The notes under the pieces: generated by a model
Told to the model about the DNA's origin: nothing
Seen by the model: the letters and a program-made list of their open reading frames with translations, nothing else
The model's database searches: none
Part shown: positions 33,801 through 41,414 of the stretch, in pieces
Position numbering within the stretch: the first letter of the stretch is position 1
Layout of the letters: each line of letters begins with the position of its first letter
Made by a program: the position numbers and the translations under genes
Assembly: GCF_014529945.1 (NCBI RefSeq)
Contig: NZ_JACVFB010000004.1
Location: 248,001 to 312,000 of the forward strand
DNA: 64,000 nt
DNA from: Chitinophaga varians
GTDB taxonomy: Bacteria > Bacteroidota > Bacteroidia > Chitinophagales > Chitinophagaceae
Direction: 5' to 3'

Positions 33801-34372
33801 CTTTCAAAGGGATGTTGTATGGCATCACCGCTGCGGCCGAACAGCAGGCCGCCGTAGTGGCCCGCTACCTGAACGGCGATATCGGCAGTTACTATCAGGG
33901 GTCGCTGACGATGAATATCCTCAAAATGCACGGCGCCGATTTCTGTTCGCTGGGCATGGTGGAGACACCCGATGATCCGGCTTATGAAGAAGTGGTATTT
34001 ATCGACAAAGCCAAACGTTATTATAAGAAATGTATCATTCATCAGGACCGGCTGGTCGGTGCTATCCTGATCGGCGATAAATCTGAGTTCCCGGAGTTCC
34101 GTGATCTCATACAGCAACGCATGGAGCTGTCAGACAAGCGGCTGGAGTTATTACGCTCCGGCAAAAAAGGGACGCCTGTGATCGGACGGCTCATCTGTTC
34201 CTGCGGTAACGTAGGGGAGGGGAACATACAGGAGAAGATTACCGCCGGCTGTCATCAGCTGCAGCAGCTGTGCCAGGCTTCCGGCGCGGGGATGGGCTGT
34301 GGCAGCTGTCGCTCAGAAATCAAATCAATACTGGAAAAAAGCCTCGCTGTTCCGGTATCTATTCCGGTGTAA
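30875..34372 (+). CDS. nasC: Assimilatory nitrate reductase: molybdenum catalytic subunit fused to a NirB-like FAD reductase and BFD domain
   Basis: An 1165-residue fusion. Part 1 (about 1-690) is a Mo-bisMGD oxidoreductase of the Nas/Nap type: [4Fe-4S] cysteines C9, C12, C16 and C44, and the Mo-ligating C138 in NSRLCMSSAVAAYKL. Then come the MGD-binding region (GQPNAMGGREVGG) and the C-terminal MGD domain (TGRIRDQWHTMSKTG, VFLPMHWGR). Part 2 (about 700-1090) is a pyridine-nucleotide/FAD reductase like the N-terminus of NirB (VIIGAGAAACGF, IGGGLLGIELAAS). Part 3 is a BFD-like [2Fe-2S] domain with C1108, C1110, C1142 and C1145. It should carry out NAD(P)H-dependent reduction of nitrate to nitrite in one cytoplasmic chain, with no Tat signal. 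Confidence 0.95.
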   Translation: MQPPLKTTCCYCGVGCGILVHKDRQGKLQVEGDPDHPVNKGMLCSKGMNLHYTVMDTSDRLLYPEMRYHRNLPRQRVSWDQALERTAAVFASVIRKHGPDAVAFYASGQCLTEEYYVVNKLIKGFIGSNNIDTNSRLCMSSAVAAYKLALGEDAVPGTYEDIEKADCILVAGANPAWCHPILWRRVEAARAANPRLKIIVSDPRVTQSCSIADLHLQINPGTDIVLHHAIGRALIENGDIDPGFIDAHTEGYLKYETTVMQRSVEEAAAICGIVAAAIYTAAEWIGKAGGFMSLWTMGLNQSAAGTHKNLSLINLHLITGHIGKPGSGPFSLTGQPNAMGGREVGGLSNLLPAHRLLSDPAHRQEVQQFWGGTTISEKPGLTATEMFDALHDGRLKAIWIMCTNPLVSQPDVRFAEAALQKAKYVVVQEISSRPETLRYADVVLPAAAWTEKEGTMTNAERRISYLGKITEAPGEALPDADIICRFAQKMGYKGFDYATTADIYKEHVQLTAGTNIDISGLNYDILKAQRSVQWPYLNGKGTPRLFTDHRFYTGAGRAVIHSFGDEHRSEPLTPEWPLILTTGRIRDQWHTMSKTGKVNKLKQHINSAFLEIHHDDAAERNIHDGDIVTVTNARGEVRVKARCCDTIKKGVVFLPMHWGRILNNDLHRANNITSKRLDPISKQPDFKFAAVQVARYRKPVQKIVIIGAGAAACGFVKSYRELNTTDELVVFGKEDQPFYNRVMLPDYISGSQSWKQLVKMTHSEEKATGVTLHRGISIVDVDRFRKVVMDSNGNEHTYDLLILATGSRAATLRNVPALDGIFTMRTRQDADAFKAHIRPDNGKVMIIGGGLLGIELAASLKEMGIAVGLLQRTSRLMDRQLDTLGGQLLYQELTDRDIEIYYNDEVDRFSGQGQLEGIHLKSGRYIACQAVVMSIGTVPNIELAKALQLPCDRGVIVNEYLQTADPDIFAMGEIASFKGMLYGITAAAEQQAAVVARYLNGDIGSYYQGSLTMNILKMHGADFCSLGMVETPDDPAYEEVVFIDKAKRYYKKCIIHQDRLVGAILIGDKSEFPEFRDLIQQRMELSDKRLELLRSGKKGTPVIGRLICSCGNVGEGNIQEKITAGCHQLQQLCQASGAGMGCGSCRSEIKSILEKSLAVPVSIPV

Positions 34373-34374
34373 CC

Positions 34375-35832
34375 ATGGCCAGACAAACACATACTATATC
34401 CGTCAATTTCAGAGGTGGCATCATTCCTCCCGGCGTGTTGCTGGATTTACTCGAGGTAGCAGCCGAGGCGACGGTGACGCACATACGCTTTGGGCTGCGG
34501 CAGCAGCTGCTGCTAAATGTACCGGATAAACAGCTGTCTGCTTTTCAGGCTGCCTGTAATGACCGTCAGATAGACTTTTCAGCGCATCCCAATATACTAA
34601 GCACTTATCCTGCCGCCGGTATTTTTCTGCATGATACCTGGCTGGTAGAGGGGATTTATAAAGATGTTTTTAATCAGTTTGATTATCTGCCGGCGTTAAA
34701 GGTCAATATCTGCGACAGCAAACAGACGTTTGTGCCGCTTTTTACCGGGCATATCAACTGGATATCGTCCAATACCACACATTACTGGCACCTGTACCTG
34801 CGGCTGCCCGGCAGCCAGGAGCTGTTTCGCTGGCCGGAGCTGATTTATACCAATAGCATCGCCACTGTTAGTAAAGCGACGGAAACGCTGATGTTGCGGG
34901 GACTGGAGCCGGCGGCTGTTTTCAGCGATATCAAAGCACTCCTTCCTTACGTTTTTCAGGAGAGCGGCGTTGAGCCGGAGTTTCCCGCTTTCCATCTGCC
35001 TTACTATGAAGGGTTTAATAAGCAGGACAACAGTTATTGGCTGGGCATCTATCGCCGGGATGAAACCTTTCCGGTCCCTTTTTTAAAGGAGGTGTGCCGG
35101 CTTTGTCTGGAAACGCGCACGGGGCAATTGTATAATACGCCCTGGAAGTCGCTGGTGATAAAAAATATTGATCCCGCGCACCGGTATCTATGGGATTATC
35201 TGTTGGGGAAATATGGTATTAATGTGCGGCATGCGGCCAATGAACTGAACTGGCAGGTGGAAGACAACAGTGAAGACGGATTGATTCTGAAACGCTATAT
35301 TATCCGGCATTTTGATGTGGCGGACGTGCGCACCTATGGCCTGTGTTTCAGTATCCGGATGCAGGAGCAGACGAGCCTGTTCGGCAATATTATTATCCGG
35401 AGAAAAGCGAGCCGCCATGGCAGCAAGCTGAAATATATGCAGCGGTATGATATCCTGTATACCGATGGTTTTAACGCTAATTCCTCTGCGCTGATACCTT
35501 ACCGGGAAGATGTCTCCAAAGAGCAATTGGGTCCTTACGTGGCCTCTCTGTGTAAATTATTTTACGAGCAAAAGAGCGAGACGGACATGCTGCAACATTT
35601 TGTGAAAGCGCAGCAATCGCCCGTGGTAAGAGCGGAGGCGATGAGGAAGGTACATCAGTGCGTGTGCTGCCTGACCGTGTACGATGAAACGGTGGGGGAT
35701 GAGTGGCAGGAGGTGCCGGCGGGTACGCCTTTTGCCAGTTTGCCTCCCGCTTATTGTTGTTCGGTATGTGAAGCGGAGAAAGATACTTTCCGGGAAATAA
35801 CCGTGCCGGTTAGCCCCGGGCAGCCCGCTTAA
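34375..35832 (+). CDS. Sirohaem-reductase-like protein lacking cluster cysteines, with C-terminal rubredoxin domain
   Basis: 485 residues from ATG 34375, 2 bases past the nitrate reductase stop. The first 400 residues resemble the two ferredoxin-like half domains of nitrite/sulfite reductases (GGIIPPGVLLDLLEVAAEA with HIRFGLRQQLLLNVPDKQL, and later TRTGQLYNTPWKSLVIKNID). The sirohaem-[4Fe-4S] pairs C-x5-C and C-x3-C are absent. Residues about 427-470 form a rubredoxin: C429-x2-C432 (HQCVCC), TVYDETVGD, GTPFASLP, C462-x2-C465. It is probably an electron carrier or assembly protein for nitrate reduction. The same kind of protein occurs, as I recall, in other Bacteroidota nitrate loci. Confidence 0.85.
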   Translation: MARQTHTISVNFRGGIIPPGVLLDLLEVAAEATVTHIRFGLRQQLLLNVPDKQLSAFQAACNDRQIDFSAHPNILSTYPAAGIFLHDTWLVEGIYKDVFNQFDYLPALKVNICDSKQTFVPLFTGHINWISSNTTHYWHLYLRLPGSQELFRWPELIYTNSIATVSKATETLMLRGLEPAAVFSDIKALLPYVFQESGVEPEFPAFHLPYYEGFNKQDNSYWLGIYRRDETFPVPFLKEVCRLCLETRTGQLYNTPWKSLVIKNIDPAHRYLWDYLLGKYGINVRHAANELNWQVEDNSEDGLILKRYIIRHFDVADVRTYGLCFSIRMQEQTSLFGNIIIRRKASRHGSKLKYMQRYDILYTDGFNANSSALIPYREDVSKEQLGPYVASLCKLFYEQKSETDMLQHFVKAQQSPVVRAEAMRKVHQCVCCLTVYDETVGDEWQEVPAGTPFASLPPAYCCSVCEAEKDTFREITVPVSPGQPA

Positions 35833-35875
35833 AAAAACATACAGCCGTCTCCGTAGTGGGACGGCTGTATGCTTT
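35831..35875. terminator. Bidirectional terminator between the nitrate operon and the hydrolase gene
   Basis: A 12-bp perfect stem (35838-35849 with 35860-35871) extended by two pairs, with a 6-base loop. On the minus strand it is followed by seven U (35831-35837), which suits the convergent hydrolase gene. On the plus strand only a short CTTT follows. Confidence 0.88.
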
Positions 35876-35890
35876 AAACAGGGTTTCCGG

Positions 35891-36784
35891 TTAGCGCCCC
35901 AGGAAGGTATCTACCTGGTTGAAGAACCATTCAGGCTGATCGGTCATGATGAAATGGCGGGCATCATCTGACATCGAAATAGCCGCTTGTGGTGCTTTCT
36001 GATATTGTGAACGATAATTTCCCAGCACCATTTCACGGCTGATGCCATAGTTTTTATAGCCTATCCAGTCTGCCAGCACCAGCAAGGGGCAGGTGATCTG
36101 GCTCAGCTGCTGGCGCAGGTCGGTGGTGTACAGTTCATACATCACCTGTGCCTGGGTAGGGGCGTGGCTGCGCATAGCCATATCCATGACGGGGATGCGG
36201 TTGATGCTGTCGGTGATCAGGCTGGGAAGGATCATCAGTTGGCTGGCACGTGTTTGTTCCGGTGTTTGGGAGGCCATGCTTTTCTGCATGGTAGTGGCTA
36301 TTTCGCGCGTTTGTTGCGGAGTGGCGTCGGGGCCCATGAAGAAGGCCGGGAAGAAAGGACCAGCGCTGACGGTCACCACTTTACCTGGCAGATCAGGGTA
36401 CAGGATGCTCAGCTGCAGCGCTATCCAGCCACCCAGGCTATGACCGATGATAGTCGGTTTTTCCAGTTTGTTATCACGGATAAATCCTGCCAGCTCGCGC
36501 GTGATAGTTGTCATCAGGCTGTCTGACTGAATAGGGGGCTGTCCGGCAAATCCGGGCAGCGTCAGTGCATAGCAGGTGTAGTGATCGCGGTAATGCGCCA
36601 CAGATTTGTCCCACACGTCGCCGGAGCAATACAGGCCGGGGATGAAAATAATGACTTTGCCTTTCCCTTCTTTTTTAACGCCGAAGGAATGGTGCTGCGC
36701 ATATACTTCGGGCCTGATCATGGCCAGATACAGACAAACGAGCGTAAAAATGCGGACAGGTACGTATTTAAAAAATGGTGTCAT
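35891..36784 (-). CDS. Secreted alpha/beta hydrolase
   Basis: A 297-residue protein with a signal peptide or N-terminal anchor (FTLVCLYLAMIRPEVYAQ). Alpha/beta hydrolase landmarks: oxyanion-hole strand VIIFIPGLYCSGDVWDKS, nucleophile elbow IIGHSLGGWIALQLS, an acid in LLVLADWIGY and the catalytic histidine in DDARHFIMTDQPEWF. It should be a periplasmic or secreted esterase/lipase-type enzyme; substrate unknown. It is a single-gene unit on the minus strand between two strong terminator/promoter regions. Confidence 0.88.
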   Translation of the reverse strand: MTPFFKYVPVRIFTLVCLYLAMIRPEVYAQHHSFGVKKEGKGKVIIFIPGLYCSGDVWDKSVAHYRDHYTCYALTLPGFAGQPPIQSDSLMTTITRELAGFIRDNKLEKPTIIGHSLGGWIALQLSILYPDLPGKVVTVSAGPFFPAFFMGPDATPQQTREIATTMQKSMASQTPEQTRASQLMILPSLITDSINRIPVMDMAMRSHAPTQAQVMYELYTTDLRQQLSQITCPLLVLADWIGYKNYGISREMVLGNYRSQYQKAPQAAISMSDDARHFIMTDQPEWFFNQVDTFLGR

Positions 36785-36971
36785 ATGGAGTTGTTTTTAT
36801 CGTAATGCTGACACAAAGTGAATTATTCCGCAGGGAGGATAAAAATCAATTTGACGAAAAGGTGGTTATGGGGTATGAAATAGTGTTTTAAGGAGATGTA
36901 GTTCACCAGCGTGCCCGGGAATACCCCGATAGGGCATTTAATCCATCCGCAGCCTGTTTTCGTCAATAAAT

Positions 36972-37002
36972 GTTGTTAACTTCCCCGGAGCATGCTACTT
37001 TG
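36972..37002 (+). promoter_or_regulatory. Near-consensus promoter (GTTG-N20-TACTTTG) for the LytS/LytTR operon
   Basis: The -33-like GTTG at 36972-36975 and a -7-like TACTTTG (one T short of consensus) at 36996-37002, 20 bases apart. The -7 box ends 8 bases before the histidine kinase ATG. The remaining part of the gap 36785-36970 shows nothing identifiable. Confidence 0.45.
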
Positions 37003-37010
37003 CCTAACTT

Positions 37011-38042
37011 ATGCGTCAATTTTTAACCAAATACAGGGGGATGCATATCCTTTTCTGGGTGTGCAGCCTGAGCTTCTGGACCTATTCCACGTGCAATACC
37101 TATCATGTGTCTGTATGGGAATCCCTGCGTAACAACGGCATATGGCTGATTCTTCAGGCTATACTGGTGTATTCCATTATCTACTGGCTGATGCCGCAGT
37201 ATTTCTACCGCAGGCAGTACTGGCGGTTTTCCCTGTCCGCAGCCGCGCTCTGGGGGGCCATGTCACTGCTGAATGCCTGGGTGATGTTGACGCTGGTGAG
37301 ATCAGATCATCCACAGGCGCACCTGGGCAATGTTTTCTCTTTTGCGGTATTTACATCGATGACCAACTTTTATGTTTGTTTTGTGTTCATCGCGGCTAAA
37401 ACGGTCAAAGATAAACTGGAGGCGGAACGGCATCAGCGGGAAGCAGAAAAGGAACGGACAGAAAATGAACTGCGGTTCCTGAAATCACAAATGAACCCGC
37501 ATTTCCTCTTTAATGCCATTAACAGTATTTATGTGCTGATCCGCAAGGACCAGGAGATGGCGGCCGGAACGCTGGCCACTTTTGCAGACATGCTGCGGTA
37601 TCAGTTGTATGAATGCAATACCGAAACGATACCGATAGAAAAGGAAATAGCGTATCTGAACAACTATGTGCAACTGGAGAAACTCCGGAAAGGGAAGGCC
37701 TTGCAGCTGGATTATCAGGTAGGGGAGAATGTCCGCCATTTTTCCATTGCGCCGCTGCTATTGATCCCTTTTGTGGAGAACGCCTTCAAATATGTATCTA
37801 CCTACACCAGTCAGGATAACCATATCCGGCTGAAACTGGATTACGAAGATGATAATTTCCTGCTGGAAGTGGAGAATAGCGTGGAGCCGATCGCCAGCCG
37901 GCCGGTATTGAATGGTGCAGGCGGTATCGGACTGGAAAATGTAAAACGTCGGCTGGAGCTGATCTATAAAGGAAATTATGATTTACAGATCACCCCGGGT
38001 GATGCTGTTTTTACAGTAAAACTGACCTTAAAAATAATATGA
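37011..38042 (+). CDS. LytS/YehU-type sensor histidine kinase
   Basis: A 343-residue protein with four N-terminal membrane helices (about 10-27, 43-60, 72-92, 103-124), a short coiled linker (KLEAERHQREAEKERTENEL) and the His_kinase domain RFLKSQMNPHFLFNAINSI with phospho-accepting H164. The HATPase domain closes with LLIPFVENAFKYV (N box) and GAGGIGLENVKRRL (G box). It signals to the LytTR response regulator whose gene overlaps by 4 bases (ATGA). No periplasmic sensor domain is present, so the signal is probably membrane-borne. Confidence 0.94.
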   Translation: MRQFLTKYRGMHILFWVCSLSFWTYSTCNTYHVSVWESLRNNGIWLILQAILVYSIIYWLMPQYFYRRQYWRFSLSAAALWGAMSLLNAWVMLTLVRSDHPQAHLGNVFSFAVFTSMTNFYVCFVFIAAKTVKDKLEAERHQREAEKERTENELRFLKSQMNPHFLFNAINSIYVLIRKDQEMAAGTLATFADMLRYQLYECNTETIPIEKEIAYLNNYVQLEKLRKGKALQLDYQVGENVRHFSIAPLLLIPFVENAFKYVSTYTSQDNHIRLKLDYEDDNFLLEVENSVEPIASRPVLNGAGGIGLENVKRRLELIYKGNYDLQITPGDAVFTVKLTLKII

Positions 38043-38743
38043 ATCTGCGTTGTATTATTGTTGATGATGAACCACTGGCCAGAGAAGGGCTGGAGCTGCT
38101 GGTCAGGGAAACAGGCTTCCTGGACTTGCTCGGCGTTTGCTGTAATGCGATGGAAGCCAGTCAGATGTTGGCACGTGAAAAGGTAGACCTGATGTTCCTC
38201 GATATTGAAATGCCGCGTATCCGGGGCATCGATTTTCTGAAAGGACTGGCCTCTCCTCCGCTGGTGATCATTACCACGGCGTACCCGAATTTTGCGCTGG
38301 AAGGTTTTGAGCTGAATGTGCTGGACTATCTGGTGAAGCCCATCACGCCCGAACGTTTTCTGCGTGCGGTCAACCGCGCGCGGGATATGTTCACGGTCAA
38401 ACATACCCCTGCGCCGGAGGTGGATTTTTTCTTTATCAAATGCAATAGCAGCTATGAAAAAATCAACTACGACGATATTCTTTACATAGAAGGCACCCAA
38501 AATTATGTAACGATCAACACGCGGCAGGGCAAGTTTATGACGCTGGCCACCATGAAATCGGTAGAAGAACAGTTGCCTGCAGGCCGGTTTTTGCGGATAC
38601 AGAAATCGTTTATCGTGGCGGTGAACAAAATACAGTCACTGGCAGGAAATGAAATCACCATTGGCACGCACAAGATACCGGTGAGCAAGATTTATAAAGA
38701 AGAGCTGATGCAGCTGATTGATAAGCATTTGATCAGGAAATAA
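38039..38743 (+). CDS. LytTR family response regulator
   Basis: A 234-residue protein: receiver domain 1-120 (IVDDEPLAREGLELL with the acidic pair, phosphorylated D55 in LMFLDIEMP, T in ITTAYPN, K in LDYLVKPI) and a LytTR DNA-binding domain at about 135-232 (FFFIKCNSSYEKINYDDILY, GRFLRIQKSFIVAVNKI, IPVSKIYKEELMQLI). It is the partner of the overlapping LytS-type kinase gene. It probably binds direct repeats upstream of its targets, which cannot be located from this window. Confidence 0.95.
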   Translation: MNLRCIIVDDEPLAREGLELLVRETGFLDLLGVCCNAMEASQMLAREKVDLMFLDIEMPRIRGIDFLKGLASPPLVIITTAYPNFALEGFELNVLDYLVKPITPERFLRAVNRARDMFTVKHTPAPEVDFFFIKCNSSYEKINYDDILYIEGTQNYVTINTRQGKFMTLATMKSVEEQLPAGRFLRIQKSFIVAVNKIQSLAGNEITIGTHKIPVSKIYKEELMQLIDKHLIRK

Positions 38744-38757
38744 GACGGTTTAAAACT

Positions 38758-38794
38758 GAGAAGCCCCGACACGTTGTGCCGGGGCTTCTCTTTT
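38758..38794. terminator. Bidirectional terminator between the response regulator and beta-lactamase-like genes
   Basis: An 11-bp perfect stem GAGAAGCCCCG/CGGGGCTTCTC (38758-38768 with 38780-38790) with an extra inner CAC/GTG and TTTT after it. On the minus strand it is followed by AGTTTTAAA. It serves both convergent genes. Confidence 0.9.
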
Positions 38795-38802
38795 GAAGTT
38801 AT

Positions 38803-39714
38803 TTAATACTTGTCTTTCCTGAACACGGGCGTCCATTTGCTTTTAGGTTCAAAATGTTTCCAGAGGAGCGCAGAAATTTCCCGGATCATGTTCACCGCTT
38901 CGTTATCGGCTACCCAGCGCTGGTCCTGGATGTTTTTGGTGCCGATGTAGAAAACATAATCTCCATGAGGTGCATTGACCAGCACCACTTCCGAACGGGA
39001 TTCATTGACAGAGCCGGTTTTGGCAGCAGCCTGCACATATGGCGGGATCTGTGTGAGCGCCTGTTCGTCGTAATAACCTTTGGTCATCAGGCGGTACATC
39101 CGTTCACTGGAAGGGCGGCTGATCACTTCTCCCCGGAATATTTTTGTCACCAGGGTAGCCATTTCACGTGGGGTCGTCTGGCCCCATCCATATATTTTCC
39201 GGTTTTCTTCCCGGCCGGGCGTACGGGAATTTACGCGGGTGTCTTTTAAGCCATATTTCTCCATCAGGGCGTTGACGGCAGCGCCGCCGCCTGCCAGCTG
39301 CTGGTTCCAGAGGGAGGTGGTATTGTCGCTGTAAGCCATCATTAAGGCCGCGAGTACGCTTACCTCCGTTTCGGAACTGTCTTTGAAAAATTGCATCAGG
39401 CCTGAGCCACCGCTTCTGGCGGAATCGCGGTATATCAGTGTCTGATGATAACCGAGTTCGCCTTTGTCCAGTTTATCGAACAGGCCTACCAGCAGCGGAA
39501 TCTTCACAATACTGGCGGTAGGGAAAATGGTGTCTGCGTTGACAGCGGCCCATTCGCCTGTAGCCAACTGTTGCACATATATACCGGCGGTGCCTTTGAA
39601 TTTATCAGCAATCTGCTGCAGTTCCTGCTGCAGCCGGGCATCGGGCTTTTTCTTCAGTTGCGAAAAGGTAATGGCCGGCCATAGCAGCAATGCCAGGAGT
39701 GAGAATCTATGCAT
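38803..39714 (-). CDS. Class A beta-lactamase-like serine hydrolase
   Basis: 303 residues from ATG 39712-39714 with a signal peptide (MHRFSLLALLLWPAITFSQ). The penicillin-recognising motifs are S68-IV-K71, S129-D-N131 and K232-T-G. The omega-loop region reads RVNSRTPGREENRKIY, without the ExxLN that carries Glu166, the deacylating residue in class A enzymes. It is therefore a member of the beta-lactamase2 fold, possibly a slow hydrolase, a DD-peptidase or an enzyme with another substrate. An in-frame extension upstream is rejected because it lacks protein-like composition and would precede the signal peptide. Confidence 0.85.
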   Translation of the reverse strand: MHRFSLLALLLWPAITFSQLKKKPDARLQQELQQIADKFKGTAGIYVQQLATGEWAAVNADTIFPTASIVKIPLLVGLFDKLDKGELGYHQTLIYRDSARSGGSGLMQFFKDSSETEVSVLAALMMAYSDNTTSLWNQQLAGGGAAVNALMEKYGLKDTRVNSRTPGREENRKIYGWGQTTPREMATLVTKIFRGEVISRPSSERMYRLMTKGYYDEQALTQIPPYVQAAAKTGSVNESRSEVVLVNAPHGDYVFYIGTKNIQDQRWVADNEAVNMIREISALLWKHFEPKSKWTPVFRKDKY

Positions 39715-39792
39715 AGGAGTGAAATTGTACGGCAAAAAGATAAAAAGAAATGTGGAGGAATAAAAGTACTTTACGGTAACATCCATTACCTT

Positions 39793-40212
39793 ATGCGTCC
39801 CTACCTTTTCTGTATGTTGACTGCCATCGGGCTGATCTATCATAGCGCCTGCCACCAGGCGCCGCCTGTACCTGTTAAAACGGATAGCACCAACATTAAA
39901 CTGGTGGCTGGCTTTCAGCAGGGCGAAACGCTCTTTCGCCAGTATTGCAGCAGCTGTCATCGTTCACCCAAAAGAGGTGTCCTTCACAACGAATTGTTGG
40001 TCGGTTTGTTTGACAGAATGCCGGCACCCTCTACGCAGTACTTTATCCGGTATATCCAGGACAGCAAAGCGCTGGAGCAGGCAGGAGATCCCTATGCCCT
40101 TGCGGTAGCGCGGGACTACAACCATGCGGGCAACCATCATTTCAGGGACAGCATGACGGTAGCAGCAATGAGAAGCCTGATCGTATATCTTCGCGTGGCG
40201 GGTAGCAGATAA
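39793..40212 (+). CDS. Lipoprotein c-type cytochrome
   Basis: About 139 residues from ATG 39793. The N-terminus RPYLFCMLTAIGLIYHSAC ends in a lipobox-like cysteine at residue 20, so the protein is probably membrane-anchored. One haem site, CSSCH (C52, C55, H56), follows the phrase FQQGETLFRQY. The distal methionine is probably M in FDRMPAPST. The C-terminal helix (DSMTVAAMRSLIVYLRVAG) closes a class I cytochrome c fold. It is divergent from the beta-lactamase-like gene with 78 bases between. Confidence 0.88.
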   Translation: MRPYLFCMLTAIGLIYHSACHQAPPVPVKTDSTNIKLVAGFQQGETLFRQYCSSCHRSPKRGVLHNELLVGLFDRMPAPSTQYFIRYIQDSKALEQAGDPYALAVARDYNHAGNHHFRDSMTVAAMRSLIVYLRVAGSR

Positions 40213-40214
40213 GT

Positions 40215-40550
40215 TTAGCGGAGTCCCCATAGTTCCTGTTCCAGGTTGTTTCTCAGGTTGGTGAAAAAAACACTGAATAACATGATGGTTTTGGGCCATG
40301 ATGCTTCGAGAGACACGAGGTACTCGGTGGATGTTTCCGTGATGATTAATTTGCCATCGGTAAAATCGGCAAACTTACCCGGATGACGACCTATCCTGAA
40401 AGCAGTCCCTGAAAATCTCACCATGTTATTTTCTATATATACCTCATCGGCGCCACCAATACGGATCTCCCGTTTGTATAGGAGCAGCAGTTGTTCAAGC
40501 GTAGTGCCGGGGATTTGGGCTTTGATGAAATAGGAGGTAGCGATGGGCAT
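40215..40550 (-). CDS. Hypothetical protein
   Basis: About 111 residues from ATG 40548-40550 (MPIATSYFIKAQIPG). An upstream ATG at 40601 is possible but its extension is weak. No signal peptide, membrane helix or known motif. The pattern of alternating strands (MVRFSGTAFRIG, KLIITETSTEYLVSLEA) and a final helix (FSVFFTNLRNNLEQELW) suggest a small alpha-beta or PH-like fold. It is convergent with the cytochrome gene (2 bases apart) and divergent from the secreted protein at 40620. Function unknown. Confidence 0.6.
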   Translation of the reverse strand: MPIATSYFIKAQIPGTTLEQLLLLYKREIRIGGADEVYIENNMVRFSGTAFRIGRHPGKFADFTDGKLIITETSTEYLVSLEASWPKTIMLFSVFFTNLRNNLEQELWGLR

Positions 40551-40619
40551 ATTCAGTTCGGTATAACAGATAAAGTGGAAATTATTTACATTAGCGCCCA
40601 CAAAATAGATAAAATACCT

Positions 40620-41411
40620 ATGAAAGCATGTTTGTTTGCCTTTACCCTGGGAGTGTTATGTTGTCATGCAACCTACGCACAGACCAAAGAAATCATGAAA
40701 ACCGCTACGCCTATGCAGGTACAAGGGACTACAGTAAACGATTTTGAAGATCCCGGCGCTAAAATTCAATTGATGACTGGTGGCATGACCATCAACGGGG
40801 GATTGAATAATCAGGATAGCCGCCCTCCTCTTACAGCCGGAACTGGCAAGGAGATCCGTGCGCGTAGCAGAGACCACTATGGCTTGGATGATGGCTTTCT
40901 GAGGCTGACCGCCGGAGGCGGTACCAATGTTAATACAAAGTCTTTTATTGAACTCTCAGGATATTCACTGGTTCCCGAGATGAATCAGAATATTGTACTG
41001 GGAACCGGCGCTACAGAGCGGATGCGCATCAATCCCAATGGATATGTAGGTATCGGTACTTCAACGCCACAGTCGCTGCTTGCCGTGGCCGGTGTTATCA
41101 CTGCCACAGAAGTGAGGATCGTCCCCGGCAGCACCAGCCTGGCAGCGACTAATGTATTCGATGCCACTTATGTACTGCCTTCACTGGAGACAGTGGAGAA
41201 ACATATTCAGCAAAACAAACGGCTGCCGGATACGCCGGCCGATGCGGAAATGACGAAGGGCGGTATGAGTCTGGGCTCCATGCAACAGCAGCAAATGAAA
41301 AAGATCAATGAACTAACGTTATATTTGATAGAACAAAACAAGAAGATAGAAAAGCTTCAGCAGCAACTGTTGCAGCAGGAGGCCCGTATCAAAGAACTTG
41401 AAAAGAAATAA
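40620..41411 (+). CDS. Secreted protein with GIGT-type tail-fibre-like region and C-terminal coiled coil
   Basis: About 263 residues from ATG 40620, with a signal peptide (KACLFAFTLGVLCCHATYAQ). The middle has NPNGYVGIGTSTPQSLLAV AGVITATEV, split here to keep the quotation short. It is followed by FDATYVLPSLETVEKHIQ, NKRLPDTPADAEM and a C-terminal coiled coil (INELTLYLIEQNKKIEKLQ). This domain order is widespread in Bacteroidota secreted proteins and resembles the region just before intramolecular-chaperone endings of phage tail fibres. It probably forms a trimer on the cell surface. No catalytic motif was seen. Confidence 0.82.
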   Translation: MKACLFAFTLGVLCCHATYAQTKEIMKTATPMQVQGTTVNDFEDPGAKIQLMTGGMTINGGLNNQDSRPPLTAGTGKEIRARSRDHYGLDDGFLRLTAGGGTNVNTKSFIELSGYSLVPEMNQNIVLGTGATERMRINPNGYVGIGTSTPQSLLAVAGVITATEVRIVPGSTSLAATNVFDATYVLPSLETVEKHIQQNKRLPDTPADAEMTKGGMSLGSMQQQQMKKINELTLYLIEQNKKIEKLQQQLLQQEARIKELEKK

Positions 41412-41414
41412 CGC

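Noticed and set aside
24237..35832. Dissimilatory nitrate respiration or denitrification
   Set aside because: There is no NarGHI, NapAB, NirS/NirK or nitric-oxide reductase. NirBD, SUMT and a cytoplasmic fused nitrate reductase without a Tat signal indicate assimilation.
40620..41411. A prophage tail-fibre gene
   Set aside because: The GIGT..P region resembles tail-fibre endings, but a signal peptide is present and no phage gene is nearby; this domain order is common in secreted Bacteroidota proteins.
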